NCBI GenBank assembly: GCA_964585385.1 | Contig: CAZPDP010000010.1 | Coordinates: 1-64,000, forward strand | Length of the DNA stretch: 64,000 nucleotides | Direction of reading: 5' to 3' | From: JAGXLC01 sp964585385 | GTDB taxonomy: Bacteria > Bacteroidota > Bacteroidia > Bacteroidales > UBA12077 | Part shown: positions 24,564 through 32,364 of the stretch, one piece after another | How positions within the stretch are numbered: the stretch's first letter is position 1 | How the letters are laid out: each line of letters opens with the position of its first letter | The notes under the pieces: model-generated | Seen by the model: the letters and a program-made list of their open reading frames with translations, nothing else | The model's database searches: none | Told to the model about the DNA's origin: nothing | Made by a program: the position numbers and the translations under genes

Positions 24564-25004
24564 CTATGATTTAAAATTTTTCCTGTACGGATAAACGCCT
24601 TCTGCCCAGTTGCCATCTGAAATTAATTTTTCCGGTTCCGGATGATTTCGGAATGTAATTCCCAGCAGCTCACTCATTTCCCTTTCAATCCAGTTGGCGC
24701 CGGAAAACATGTTGGCAAGGGATTCGATTTCAGGGTTTTCCTGGGGTAAAATAACATGTATGTTGATTATGTTTCCTGATTTGTCATCACTGAAATGGTA
24801 AAGTATTTCAAAGCCTTGCTTGGTATGGTATGCAGAGGCAATGATAAACCGGAACATGAGGCTTTTATAAAGGTATTCAGTCACCTGGGTAATTGCTTCA
24901 GGTTTAATCTTAACCAATACCCGCTTGGTTTTTAGAACCTCAGTATCCAGCACTTCAGCAGGAAATTGTGATTTGATATTTTCTATGAAATTCTGTTTAT
25001 CCAT
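24564..25004 (-). CDS. Hydrogenase 30-kDa-type subunit (MbhK/NuoC-like)
   Basis: 146 residues. NuoC-like fold: FRFIIASAYHTKQGFEILYH, FSDDKSGNIINIHVILPQEN and the signature SLANMFSGANWIEREMSELL with GITFRNHPEPEKLI. Structural partner of the large subunit; in complex I NuoC and NuoD are likewise adjacent. 5 bp gaps on both sides. Confidence 0.9.
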   Translation of the reverse strand: MDKQNFIENIKSQFPAEVLDTEVLKTKRVLVKIKPEAITQVTEYLYKSLMFRFIIASAYHTKQGFEILYHFSDDKSGNIINIHVILPQENPEIESLANMFSGANWIEREMSELLGITFRNHPEPEKLISDGNWAEGVYPYRKNFKS

Positions 25005-25009
25005 TATGC

Positions 25010-25423
25010 TTAAATTTTTTCAACAAGTTTGGTAATACCGGCCAGTATGGCTTCTGGTTTAGGCGGGCAACCTGGGATATAAGCATCAACCGGTATGATT
25101 TTGTCAACCGGACCGGCAAATGTGTTGCCCTCCGCAAATATTCCACCAGTTATGCCACATGCACCAAAAGCAACAACAAAAACGGGTTTTGCTGCCTGGT
25201 TATATACTTCCAGTAAACGATCTTTGTCTCTTTGATTGATTGACCCGCTTACCAGTATAACATCGGCGTGTCGGGGACTTCCTATTAATTGCATCCCGAA
25301 TCGTTCCACATCATAGCGGGGTGTGAGAACATCCAGGATTTCAATATCGCAATTGTTGCAGGAAGCACCTGCATAGTGAAATACCCATAACGATTTTTTT
25401 AAACAAAAGCTTTTAAGTCCCAT
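25010..25423 (-). CDS. Group 4 [NiFe] hydrogenase small subunit (MbhJ/HycG/NuoB-like)
   Basis: 137 residues. Binds the proximal [4Fe-4S] cluster: YAGASCNNCDIEILDVLTPR (Cys22, Cys25), VVAFGACGITGG and IPGCPPKPEAI supply four Cys. No Tat signal, as expected for the cytosol-facing group 4 enzymes. Transfers electrons from the ferredoxin-like subunit to the NiFe site. Confidence 0.93.
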   Translation of the reverse strand: MGLKSFCLKKSLWVFHYAGASCNNCDIEILDVLTPRYDVERFGMQLIGSPRHADVILVSGSINQRDKDRLLEVYNQAAKPVFVVAFGACGITGGIFAEGNTFAGPVDKIIPVDAYIPGCPPKPEAILAGITKLVEKI

Positions 25424-25433
25424 TTATTTTAGT

Positions 25434-26366
25434 TTATAAACCTAAATAAGTCAATACTATAGCAACAATAACCAAGACATTCATGCCAAGGAGGAAAAAC
25501 CGCATGGCCTGTTTGATTTTCAGTCTTGGATTTGTGTTTCGAATCAGTGTCATAAGCAGTACCACTGCTAATAATTTTAATACAGTCCAGAGGATACCAA
25601 TTCCTTCCAGATGGAATCCGCTCATAAAAAACCCTACCAGCAAGGCTGCCAATATAAAAAGCATGATGTATTTTGTGAATTTCACCATAGCATAAACAGT
25701 ACCGGAGAATTCTATAAAGGAGCCTGAAGCCAGTTCTGTTTCCGCTTCAGCAATATCAAAAGGAACCATTCCCATTTTTGCCTGTATGCAGAAAATGGCC
25801 GCAATAAACAGCAGGATTCCTGAGATACTTCCGATAAATGCACCTTGCTCAGCCTGTATTTGCAGAATTTCACTCATCCTGATGCTCATATCAGATTTAA
25901 GAATGATGGCTGCAAACACCAACAGGAATGTAAGCTCATAACTGATAATCAGTTTAATCTCCCTGGAGGCGCCTACTGAAGCCAATGGATTTCCTGATGC
26001 CAGGGCTCCGATTATATAAGTCAGGGAGGGTATGGTTAAGAGGTAAAAGATTACAATGACGTCCCCTTCAAAACCCACCTGTATATTCAGCAAAGGCAGC
26101 AAGATAAACACTGCGGAAATAGTTGCCCCGAATAGCCCCAGAATGGGAGCGATTAAAAAGGTTAATTTTGCCCCTCTGGCGGGAAGAATGGTTTCTTTGA
26201 CAAGTAGGAGTTTCAGAAAATCATAAAAGGGTTGCAGGAGGGGAGGTCCTTTTCTGAATTGCACCTGTGCAGTTATTTTCCTGTCGAACCAGGCCAGCAA
26301 TCCGCCTGCAATGCCAGCAAAAAGCAAACCCGGATATACAAAGAAGTAAAATAATGTTTCACCCAT
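25434..26366 (-). CDS. Membrane subunit of hydrogenase (MbhM/HycD/NuoH-like)
   Basis: 310 residues and eight helices. Contains QVQFRKGPPLLQPFYDFLKL (RxGPxxxQPxxDxxKL, the NuoH signature) and VPFDIAEAETELASGSFIEF, with the conserved acidic residues of the E-channel. Anchors the hydrogenase arm to the ion-pumping arm. It overlaps the preceding ferredoxin gene by 8 bp. Confidence 0.94.
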   Translation of the reverse strand: MGETLFYFFVYPGLLFAGIAGGLLAWFDRKITAQVQFRKGPPLLQPFYDFLKLLLVKETILPARGAKLTFLIAPILGLFGATISAVFILLPLLNIQVGFEGDVIVIFYLLTIPSLTYIIGALASGNPLASVGASREIKLIISYELTFLLVFAAIILKSDMSIRMSEILQIQAEQGAFIGSISGILLFIAAIFCIQAKMGMVPFDIAEAETELASGSFIEFSGTVYAMVKFTKYIMLFILAALLVGFFMSGFHLEGIGILWTVLKLLAVVLLMTLIRNTNPRLKIKQAMRFFLLGMNVLVIVAIVLTYLGL

Positions 26367-26871
26367 GGTTTTCTTGTTTTAATTTGTCATAAGGAATATC
26401 CTTGATGAGGACCTTGTCATTCAATTTATAGATGTTTTTCTCTTCATTTTCCTCTTCATCTGTTAATTGTACGGCACCTCCAGGATTGTATTCCATGTAT
26501 TTTTTCAGTTCTTTTTCATCATTCAGGTCGAAATAGGTATCCTCAGTTCTTTTGTGTTCAAAGAAGTCGGACATCATGGTTCCAAAAGGACAAATTACAA
26601 CGCATGACTTGCAAGCGATGCAAAGATTGGTAAACCTGACAATCATGCCTTCTTCATCTTTATCCAATGCTTCTGCCGGGCACACACTAATACACGGAGC
26701 ATCCTCACACCGCCGGCAGGTTAAACGAAATACAGCGAGTTCACGAAGTGTTTTTAAGCCATTTGTATTGGGAAAATCGCTGAGAATCCCGTCGATTTTT
26801 TTCTTATCGCCCCGGCCTGTGAGATTATGATCTCTTATTTTTGTCAGGTCTATGAGAATTTTTTTATCCAT
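26359..26871 (-). CDS. HycB/HydN-like two-[4Fe-4S] electron-transfer subunit
   Basis: 170 residues. Clusters CRRCEDAPCISVCP and CIACKSCVVICPFG (about residues 52-105) of the HycB/DmsB kind, followed by a charged C-terminal tail. Probably relays electrons between the NAD(P)H module encoded upstream and the hydrogenase core, next to the NuoI-like ferredoxin encoded at the other end of the operon. Confidence 0.88.
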   Translation of the reverse strand: MDKKILIDLTKIRDHNLTGRGDKKKIDGILSDFPNTNGLKTLRELAVFRLTCRRCEDAPCISVCPAEALDKDEEGMIVRFTNLCIACKSCVVICPFGTMMSDFFEHKRTEDTYFDLNDEKELKKYMEYNPGGAVQLTDEEENEEKNIYKLNDKVLIKDIPYDKLKQENHG

Positions 26872-26883
26872 TGCAACTAGTTT

Positions 26884-27705
26884 TTATTTCCAGATGTCAG
26901 GCTTGTCTTTTATTTCGTCGTAATTGAAAACCGGTCCGTCCTTGCAGACAAAATAATTCCCCATCATACAGTGGCCGCATTTTCCTAGTCCACAGGACAT
27001 GTTTTTTTCCATAGACAGGTAAATTTTATTTTCCGGATAGCCCATTTCCAGCAATTTTTGGACGCTGAATTTCATCATGATAGGAGGACCTACGACTACT
27101 GCGACAGAATCATCAATATTTACAGCCACCTTATCGAGCAATACAGTGGCTACTCCTACCTCTTCGGTCCATGAATCGTCTGCTTCATCTACAGTGCGCA
27201 TAACTTCAAATTTCGGATAACTTTTTAATTCTTCAATGTATGGTTCGTAGATACATTCTTGCGGACTCCTGGAACCGTAGCAAAAAGTTACTTTTTTAAT
27301 ACGGTCCTGCTCTGCCTGCAAATTATAAAGTAAAGAGCGCAGCGGGGCAAATCCGCAGCCTCCGCCAACAATGAGGACCTCTTTATCGTACAGTTTTTCC
27401 AGCGGATAGCCTCTCCCGTAAGGTCCCCTGATACCAAGAATTTCCCCACCCTGCAGTTGGTGAAGTTTTTCCGTAACATAACCCGCTTTCATAACTGTGA
27501 TGTCAATTTTATCTCTGACCAGGGGAGATGAAGAAGGAGTAAACGGTGCTTCACCAACACCATCCAGGGCCAGTTCGATGAATTGCCCGGTATGAAAGGT
27601 GAAGTTTTGCTCCGGTTTCAACACAAAAGTTTTAATTGTGGGCGATTCTGTAATCACCTCAAGCAATTCAGCTTTTATAGGTTTGTATATATTACCTTTA
27701 TGCAT
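26884..27705 (-). CDS. FAD/NAD(P)H-binding subunit like sulfhydrogenase gamma (HydG, PyrK/AsrB family)
   Basis: 273 residues. Ferredoxin-reductase fold: FAD domain with FTPSSSPLVRDKIDITVMKA (RxxS/TxxS-like), GIRGPYGRGYPL; nucleotide-binding GGGCGFAPLRSLLYNL; and a C-terminal [2Fe-2S] motif CGLGKCGHCMMGNYFVCKDG. In group 3b sulfhydrogenases and in AsrB this subunit oxidises NAD(P)H. Its presence at the head of a group 4 operon points to NAD(P)H, in place of or with ferredoxin, as electron partner. Unrelated to the radical-SAM HydG. Confidence 0.88.
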   Translation of the reverse strand: MHKGNIYKPIKAELLEVITESPTIKTFVLKPEQNFTFHTGQFIELALDGVGEAPFTPSSSPLVRDKIDITVMKAGYVTEKLHQLQGGEILGIRGPYGRGYPLEKLYDKEVLIVGGGCGFAPLRSLLYNLQAEQDRIKKVTFCYGSRSPQECIYEPYIEELKSYPKFEVMRTVDEADDSWTEEVGVATVLLDKVAVNIDDSVAVVVGPPIMMKFSVQKLLEMGYPENKIYLSMEKNMSCGLGKCGHCMMGNYFVCKDGPVFNYDEIKDKPDIWK

Positions 27706-27718
27706 TGATTATGCAATT

Positions 27719-28723
27719 TTATTGGTTCGTCAATTCGACAAATAATTCATTCTTGTTTATGCTGCCTATACAGCATTCTATGCATCTTCCACAGCCCGTA
27801 CAGGCAATCGATTCAAAGTCTTTGGGTTTCCATACATACTTACACATATATCTGTTATAGAATCGTTTATGGAGAGTTTTCAGCGGATCTTCGCCTGCGG
27901 CGACTTTTTCAAATCCCGGATATTGACAGGCGTCAAGGTGTCTGACTTTTTCAAAGCCGGGCTTTTCAAGTAAGAGGAAACAAGTACAGGTAGGGCAGAT
28001 GGTCGCACAAGCTCCGCAGGAAACACAGGTTTCAGAGTATTTTTTCCAGATTTCTTCTCCGGAATTGTTTACTAATTCGCCTGTTTTTTCGTAATCAGGC
28101 AGATCATTGTTTTTATTATTCAAAGTGTCTTCTGTTCTTTTTCTTTTATCGAGGAGAGATTGGATTTCATTTTCTGTGGGTTCACCCAGGTTGTTCAATT
28201 GTTTGATTTCTTCTGCGAATTGTTCGCCCTTTTCAGAGTTTGTCTGGAGATAGATGGTATCATCGTTCAAACTCAGAAGCACATCATGATGTTTTTCCGG
28301 GTAAGGTTTAACACCATAAGTAGTACAATGGCAATGTTCCTGGGTGGTGTGGCAGTCGGTTCCAATCAGTATGGTATTATTCCTGTTTTTTTTGTATGCC
28401 GGGTCTTCGTAGTCCCTGTTGAGGTTCATTTCATCCTGGATATCCAGCGCCACAAGGTCGCAGGCAGGTACACCCATAATCACCCTGGTTTTTTCCGGCT
28501 CTTCCAGGTTTACCACATTCTCTTTAATTGGTGAAAAAAACGTTTTTAGGGGTGTTGCAGGTTTGGGTGTATTGTATATAATAGAAGGTATTAAATCTTC
28601 GTCAAGCAGTTCGTAGTCTTGATTATCTCCATAATCAGCTGGGGCATAAATATCGAATTTTGTTATCAGATTTATAAGGGCTTTTTCCCAGTCTTGCTTG
28701 GAAATTGTGTAATAATTGTTCAT
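27719..28723 (-). CDS. [4Fe-4S] subunit like sulfhydrogenase beta (HydB/AsrA family)
   Basis: Chosen start is ATG at 28723 (MNNYYTISKQDWEKAL); a GTG at 28744 would add seven residues that lie across a Rex-like site and is less likely. About 334 residues. KPATPLKTFFSPIKENVV and GVPACDLVALDIQDEMN are typical of sulfhydrogenase beta and AsrA. Two clusters near the C terminus: CVSCGACATICPTCTC and CTGCGRCIECC. Additional Cys/His in DCHTTQEHCHCTTYG may bind a further cluster. Partner of the gamma-like protein encoded 13 bp downstream. First gene of the operon. Confidence 0.87.
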   Translation of the reverse strand: MNNYYTISKQDWEKALINLITKFDIYAPADYGDNQDYELLDEDLIPSIIYNTPKPATPLKTFFSPIKENVVNLEEPEKTRVIMGVPACDLVALDIQDEMNLNRDYEDPAYKKNRNNTILIGTDCHTTQEHCHCTTYGVKPYPEKHHDVLLSLNDDTIYLQTNSEKGEQFAEEIKQLNNLGEPTENEIQSLLDKRKRTEDTLNNKNNDLPDYEKTGELVNNSGEEIWKKYSETCVSCGACATICPTCTCFLLLEKPGFEKVRHLDACQYPGFEKVAAGEDPLKTLHKRFYNRYMCKYVWKPKDFESIACTGCGRCIECCIGSINKNELFVELTNQ

Positions 28724-28728
28724 AATTA

Positions 28729-28746
28729 TTGTTATATATTTCACAA
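28729..28746 (-). promoter_or_regulatory. Putative Rex operator 1 (hydrogenase side)
   Basis: TTGTTATATATTTCACAA, an 18-bp imperfect palindrome of Rex type with half-sites TTGTTATAT and TTGTGAAAT. It lies 5 bp before the ATG of the [NiFe] operon's first gene, downstream of a promoter-like TTGACT (28778-28773) - 17 bp - TATCTT (28755-28750) on the minus strand. Confidence 0.65.
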
Positions 28747-28784
28747 ATCAAGATAGAAAAGAACTACGTTTGAGTCAACAATTT

Positions 28785-28813
28785 TTGTGAAAATGTTCTT
28801 AATATTTTCACAA
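28785..28813. promoter_or_regulatory. Putative Rex operator 2 (spaced inverted repeat)
   Basis: Perfect 10-bp arms TTGTGAAAAT (28785-28794) and ATTTTCACAA (28804-28813) with a 9-bp spacer. Each arm is a perfect Rex half-site; the 29-bp span could hold two overlapping 18-bp sites. It lies just upstream of the minus-strand -35-like TTGACT. Confidence 0.6.
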
Positions 28814-28865
28814 TTTATATTTAGAACAAATAAAAAGAGAGCTATAATCGACAAAATATAATGCT

Positions 28866-28897
28866 TTTGTATTTGTGACGAAAAATATTTATATTTC
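28866..28897 (+). promoter_or_regulatory. Putative rex promoter, Bacteroidota type
   Basis: TTTG at 28866-28869, a 20-bp spacer, and TATATTTC at 28890-28897 (7 of 8 to TAnnTTTG). It places the expected start of transcription near 28904, giving a leader of about 29 bases. The elements overlap Rex sites 3 and 4, consistent with autorepression. Confidence 0.5.
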
Positions 28898-28901
28898 ACA
28901 A
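28873..28901. promoter_or_regulatory. Putative Rex operator 3 (spaced inverted repeat)
   Basis: TTGTGA (28873-28878) and TTCACAA (28895-28901) again span 29 bp, the same outer geometry as operator 2. The site covers the interval between the -33 and -7 elements of the rex promoter. Confidence 0.5.
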
Positions 28902-28910
28902 TAAAATATA

Positions 28911-28928
28911 TTGAGAAAATTTTCACAA
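28911..28928 (+). promoter_or_regulatory. Putative Rex operator 4 (rex side)
   Basis: TTGAGAAAATTTTCACAA, 18 bp; half-sites TTGAGAAAA and TTGTGAAAA match at 8 of 9 positions. It ends 4 bp before the rex ATG, mirroring operator 1 before the divergent operon. Confidence 0.7.
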
Positions 28929-28932
28929 TAAA

Positions 28933-29547
28933 ATGAGTTCGTATCTTCAAACAAAAAGACTTTTGCAGTATCGAATGGGAATATTACGGCTTAAAAAAAT
29001 GGGTCTGGAAAAAGTATTTTCATACACTTTGGGAAAAGAAACGGGCGTTACCGCTGAGTTGGTGCGAAAAGATTTTTCACAATTCGGGATTAAAGGAAAC
29101 AGGAGGGGAGGTTATGATATAGATGAATTGCTTGCTGCAATGGAGAGAATCTTTGGTAAGGAACGGGTGCAGAATGTTATCATTATAGGAATGGGTAATA
29201 TGGGAAATGCGCTTTCGCAATATAAAAGTTTTTCTGATAGCAAAATTAATATAGTGGCGGGTTTTGATATCGATCCGGCCAAGCAGAACAAAAAGTTCGC
29301 AATCCCTGTTTATCCTTTGGAGAATATGTCTGACGTGGTTGAAGCTTTTGATGTATCGGTAGCTATCCTTGCCATACCTGAAATAGCAGCCCAGGAAATG
29401 GCCGATTATGTGGTGAGAAATGGAATTAAAGGCATTCTGAACCTGGCCCCAGTTTTGTTAAAAGTCCCCGACGACGTTGTTGTGAATAATATAAATATTA
29501 TGGTTGAGCTGGAAAGGTTAATGTATCACTCTGGGTTGTTGAAATAA
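28933..29547 (+). CDS. rex: Redox-sensing transcriptional repressor Rex
   Basis: 204 residues, full length. Winged-helix domain (residues 1-80) with the recognition helix TAELVRKDFSQFGIKGNRRG, then a Rossmann domain starting NVIIIGMGNMGNALSQY (GxGxxG) and VAGFDIDPAKQNKK, where the Asp accepts the adenosine ribose of NAD. Rex binds DNA when NADH/NAD+ is low and lets go when NADH builds up, so it would switch on H2-evolving hydrogenases under reducing conditions. Divergent from the [NiFe] operon; followed by hypF after 52 bp. Confidence 0.95.
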   Translation: MSSYLQTKRLLQYRMGILRLKKMGLEKVFSYTLGKETGVTAELVRKDFSQFGIKGNRRGGYDIDELLAAMERIFGKERVQNVIIIGMGNMGNALSQYKSFSDSKINIVAGFDIDPAKQNKKFAIPVYPLENMSDVVEAFDVSVAILAIPEIAAQEMADYVVRNGIKGILNLAPVLLKVPDDVVVNNINIMVELERLMYHSGLLK

Positions 29548-29599
29548 AATTGTATTCTTTGCTTTTCATTGTTAATACCTTATATTAGTTAAAAAAATT

Positions 29600-31897
29600 G
29601 TGCCAAATACATCTTACGAAATACATATTAAAGGCCTGGTCCAGGGAGTAGGCTTTAGACCTTTCATTTATCGACTTGCAGAGGAAAATGGCCTGAAAGG
29701 ATGGGTTGAAAACCGGAATAATGGTGTTCTGGTCAAGATTAACGGGGATTACCAGGAGATTGAGAAATTTAAAAGGTTAATTAAGTCGGAGGCTCCGGCT
29801 GCTTCGGTCATTAAAAATATTGAAATTCATACTTCCGAAAATCCTGAACATTTTGATACTTTCAGAATTCTTGAAAGTAAAGATCACTCAGAAGAAATTA
29901 CCGAAATTAGTCCGGATATTGCTGTTTGTTATGACTGCCTGGAAGATATGAAGATGCAGCCCAGACGAATCAATTACGCTTTTACGAATTGTACCAATTG
30001 CGGACCCAGATTCACCATAATAAAAGACCTGCCATACGACCGGATGAATACTACTATGAATGAGTTTGCTATGTGCGATGATTGTGCAGAAGAATATAAT
30101 GATATTCATAACAGGCGATTCCATGCTCAACCTGTATCCTGCAATTTCTGTGGTCCGCAATATGAATTCTATCAGAAAGGAAGAGTTATCCAGGATATTT
30201 TTAAGATCACCCAAGAAATAAAAAAGCAATTGTATAAGGGAAAAATCATTGCAATTAAAGGCATGGGCGGTTTTCATCTAATGTGTGATGCAACCAATCA
30301 GAATACAGTTCAGAAATTGAGAAACCTAAAAGACAGGGATCAGAAACCCTTTGCAGTGATGTTCCCGGACTTTGAAAAGCTTAAAGAATACGCGTATGTG
30401 AACCCGCTGGAAAAAGAAATGCTCCTATCCTGGAGAAGGCCAATTGTTTTGCTGAAACAAAAGAAAGTTCTTTCGGAAGCAATCAATTCAGGATTGGATT
30501 CACTGGGGGTTATGCTTCCTTACATGCCCTTTCATTTTGTTTTGTTTGAGGAGATGGATATGAAAGCAATTGTACTTACAAGCGCCAACCCTTCGAATGA
30601 GCCGGTTGTTAAAGACAATAAAAAGGCATTGGAGAAACTTAGTGCGGTTGCTGATTCCTTTTTATTGTATGACAGAAAAATAGAAAACAGAACAGATGAT
30701 TCTGTTATCCAGATATTTGGGGATACAGTTCAGGTTATGAGACGCTCCAGGGGTTATGTTCCATCCCCTGTTGACCTGGAATTTGACGCCACCGGGATTC
30801 TGGCTACCGGCGCTGAATTGAAAAATACTTTTGCTATTGGTAAGGAGAAGCAGGCTATCTTAAGTCAGCACATCGGTGACCTGAAAAATTTTGAAACGTT
30901 TGATTTTTATACAGACGCTGTTAACCAGTTTTTAAAACTGTTCAGGGTAAAGCCAAAGGTTATTGTGAGTGATATGCATCCGGATTATATGTCCACCAAA
31001 TATGCACGCAATTTTATAGCAAGACATGCTTCGGGTGTTGGGGGAGGAGAAAGTCTTCGGCCGGAATGGATAAAAGTTCAGCATCATCATGCCCACATTG
31101 CTTCCGTTATGGCTGAGCATAGACTGGATGAGAAAATGATAGGGGTTGCCCTGGATGGAACAGGTTTGGGTGATGATGAAAAAATATGGGGTGGAGAGTT
31201 TTTGGTTTGTGACCTGAACAATTACAGGCGCTTTAGTCATTTTGAATACATACCTCTGCCCGGAGGAGATAAAGCAGTGCATTCACCCTGGAGAACGGCT
31301 CTTTCCTATATTTATAAAGCTTTTGGCAATCAAACTGAAAAACTTGAACTGGATTTTCTTAAAGGTAAAAAAACAGAGGATATTAAGCTTATTCTTTCCA
31401 TGATTCGGAAAGAAATAAATTCTCCCTTATCTTCCAGTACAGGAAGGTTATTTGATGCTGTTTCTGCCTTGCTGAACCTTTGTACAGATAATTGTTATGA
31501 AGCTGAAGCACCCATGAAGCTTGAGGCGATTGCTGATGAAAATATTACTGCGGCGTATCCTTTTCATTTTGAAGAAGGGATTGTTTCTTTTGCCGTCACC
31601 ATAAAGGATATCGTGAAGGATCTGTCAGATAAAGAGGACAAAGGTGTTATATCGGCAAAATTCCACAATACAGTTGCTAATGCAGTATGGCAGATGTGTG
31701 AGGAAATCAGGACCTCCGAAGGAATAAATAAAGTAGCCCTCTCAGGAGGCAGTTTTCAAAACCGCTACCTTACTGAAAGAACAATCAACTTGCTGAAAGA
31801 GAATAATTTTCAGGTTTATATTAATCAGTCGGTTCCGCCTAATGATGGGGGGATTTCACTGGGACAACTGGCTATTGCAGCTCAAAAAATAAAATAA
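29600..31897 (+). CDS. hypF: Carbamoyltransferase HypF
   Basis: 765 residues, GTG start at 29600 directly before the acylphosphatase domain (IHIKGLVQGVGFRPFIYRLA). Order of domains: acylphosphatase (1-90), zinc fingers (CYDCLEDM, CTNCGPRF, CDDCAEEY, CNFCGPQY), YrdC-like (about 200-380), and the Kae1-like carbamoyltransferase with HHHAHIASVMAEH and GVALDGTGLGDD. It transfers carbamoyl from carbamoyl phosphate to HypE for making the CN ligands of the NiFe site. hypC follows after 3 bp. Confidence 0.96.
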   Translation: MPNTSYEIHIKGLVQGVGFRPFIYRLAEENGLKGWVENRNNGVLVKINGDYQEIEKFKRLIKSEAPAASVIKNIEIHTSENPEHFDTFRILESKDHSEEITEISPDIAVCYDCLEDMKMQPRRINYAFTNCTNCGPRFTIIKDLPYDRMNTTMNEFAMCDDCAEEYNDIHNRRFHAQPVSCNFCGPQYEFYQKGRVIQDIFKITQEIKKQLYKGKIIAIKGMGGFHLMCDATNQNTVQKLRNLKDRDQKPFAVMFPDFEKLKEYAYVNPLEKEMLLSWRRPIVLLKQKKVLSEAINSGLDSLGVMLPYMPFHFVLFEEMDMKAIVLTSANPSNEPVVKDNKKALEKLSAVADSFLLYDRKIENRTDDSVIQIFGDTVQVMRRSRGYVPSPVDLEFDATGILATGAELKNTFAIGKEKQAILSQHIGDLKNFETFDFYTDAVNQFLKLFRVKPKVIVSDMHPDYMSTKYARNFIARHASGVGGGESLRPEWIKVQHHHAHIASVMAEHRLDEKMIGVALDGTGLGDDEKIWGGEFLVCDLNNYRRFSHFEYIPLPGGDKAVHSPWRTALSYIYKAFGNQTEKLELDFLKGKKTEDIKLILSMIRKEINSPLSSSTGRLFDAVSALLNLCTDNCYEAEAPMKLEAIADENITAAYPFHFEEGIVSFAVTIKDIVKDLSDKEDKGVISAKFHNTVANAVWQMCEEIRTSEGINKVALSGGSFQNRYLTERTINLLKENNFQVYINQSVPPNDGGISLGQLAIAAQKIK

Positions 31898-31900
31898 GCT

Positions 31901-32122
31901 ATGTGTATAAGCATTCCGGGAAAAATATTATCAATAGAAGGAGATACAGCGAAAGTGTCCATTGAAGGTAATGAATACCAGGTGGGTTTGCAGATGCTGG
32001 ATGATTTGAAGGTGGGAGATTACGTTCTTCTGCATACAGGTTTTGCCATTCAGAAAATCAGTGAGGAGGAGGCACAGGAAACCCTAAAGATTATTAGGGA
32101 GATGAATGATTTGGAAGATTAA
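31901..32122 (+). CDS. hypC: Hydrogenase assembly chaperone HypC
   Basis: 73 residues. Begins MCISIPGKI; Cys2 (after Met removal the N-terminal Cys) is the residue that binds iron and the large subunit. QVGLQMLDDLKVGDYVLLHT and GFAIQKISEEEA are the standard HypC beta-barrel features. Carries the Fe(CN)2CO unit between HypD and the large subunit. Confidence 0.95.
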   Translation: MCISIPGKILSIEGDTAKVSIEGNEYQVGLQMLDDLKVGDYVLLHTGFAIQKISEEEAQETLKIIREMNDLED

Positions 32123-32170
32123 GGTATTTTTCCTAAGTTCGACATAAAGATAAAGGCTTAAAATGCTGTC

Positions 32171-32287
32171 ATTCAGATAGCCCCGACTTTTAAGCCGGGG
32201 TTTGGAAACGTTTCTGGTGAACGATTTTCAAAAATCACTGACTATCTTATAGATGATCCCCAACCTAAAGGTCTGGGCTATCTGAAT
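32171..32287. repeat. Two-hairpin element flanked by 13-bp inverted repeats
   Basis: Outer arms ATTCAGATAGCCC (32171-32183) and GGGCTATCTGAAT (32275-32287). Inside, CCCCGACTT-tt-AAGCCGGGG (32181-32200) forms one hairpin and CCCAACCTAAAGGTCTGGG (32259-32277) a weaker one. It looks like a REP pair or a tiny MITE inserted between hypC and hypD, which are usually coupled. The rest of 32123-32364 holds nothing recognisable. Confidence 0.7.
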
Positions 32288-32364
32288 ACCAGCAATATAG
32301 ATGTTTTTTTGTATCGAATTCACGTTATTATCTGAAAACTGGAATTTGAAATCTATACACCCGG

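Noticed and set aside
28724..28744. GTG at 28744 as start of the sulfhydrogenase-beta-like gene
   Set aside because: The added residues lie across a Rex-like palindrome, and the ATG at 28723 gives a normal family N terminus.
28741..28950. 69-codon minus-strand frame over the rex/hydrogenase intergenic region
   Set aside because: AT-rich translation of the operator region; it would run through Rex sites and the rex start codon, and has no family resemblance.
29548..29599. Additional Rex box before hypF (TTGTTAATACC...GTTAA)
   Set aside because: Only one good half-site; spacing and second arm do not fit the 18-bp Rex consensus.
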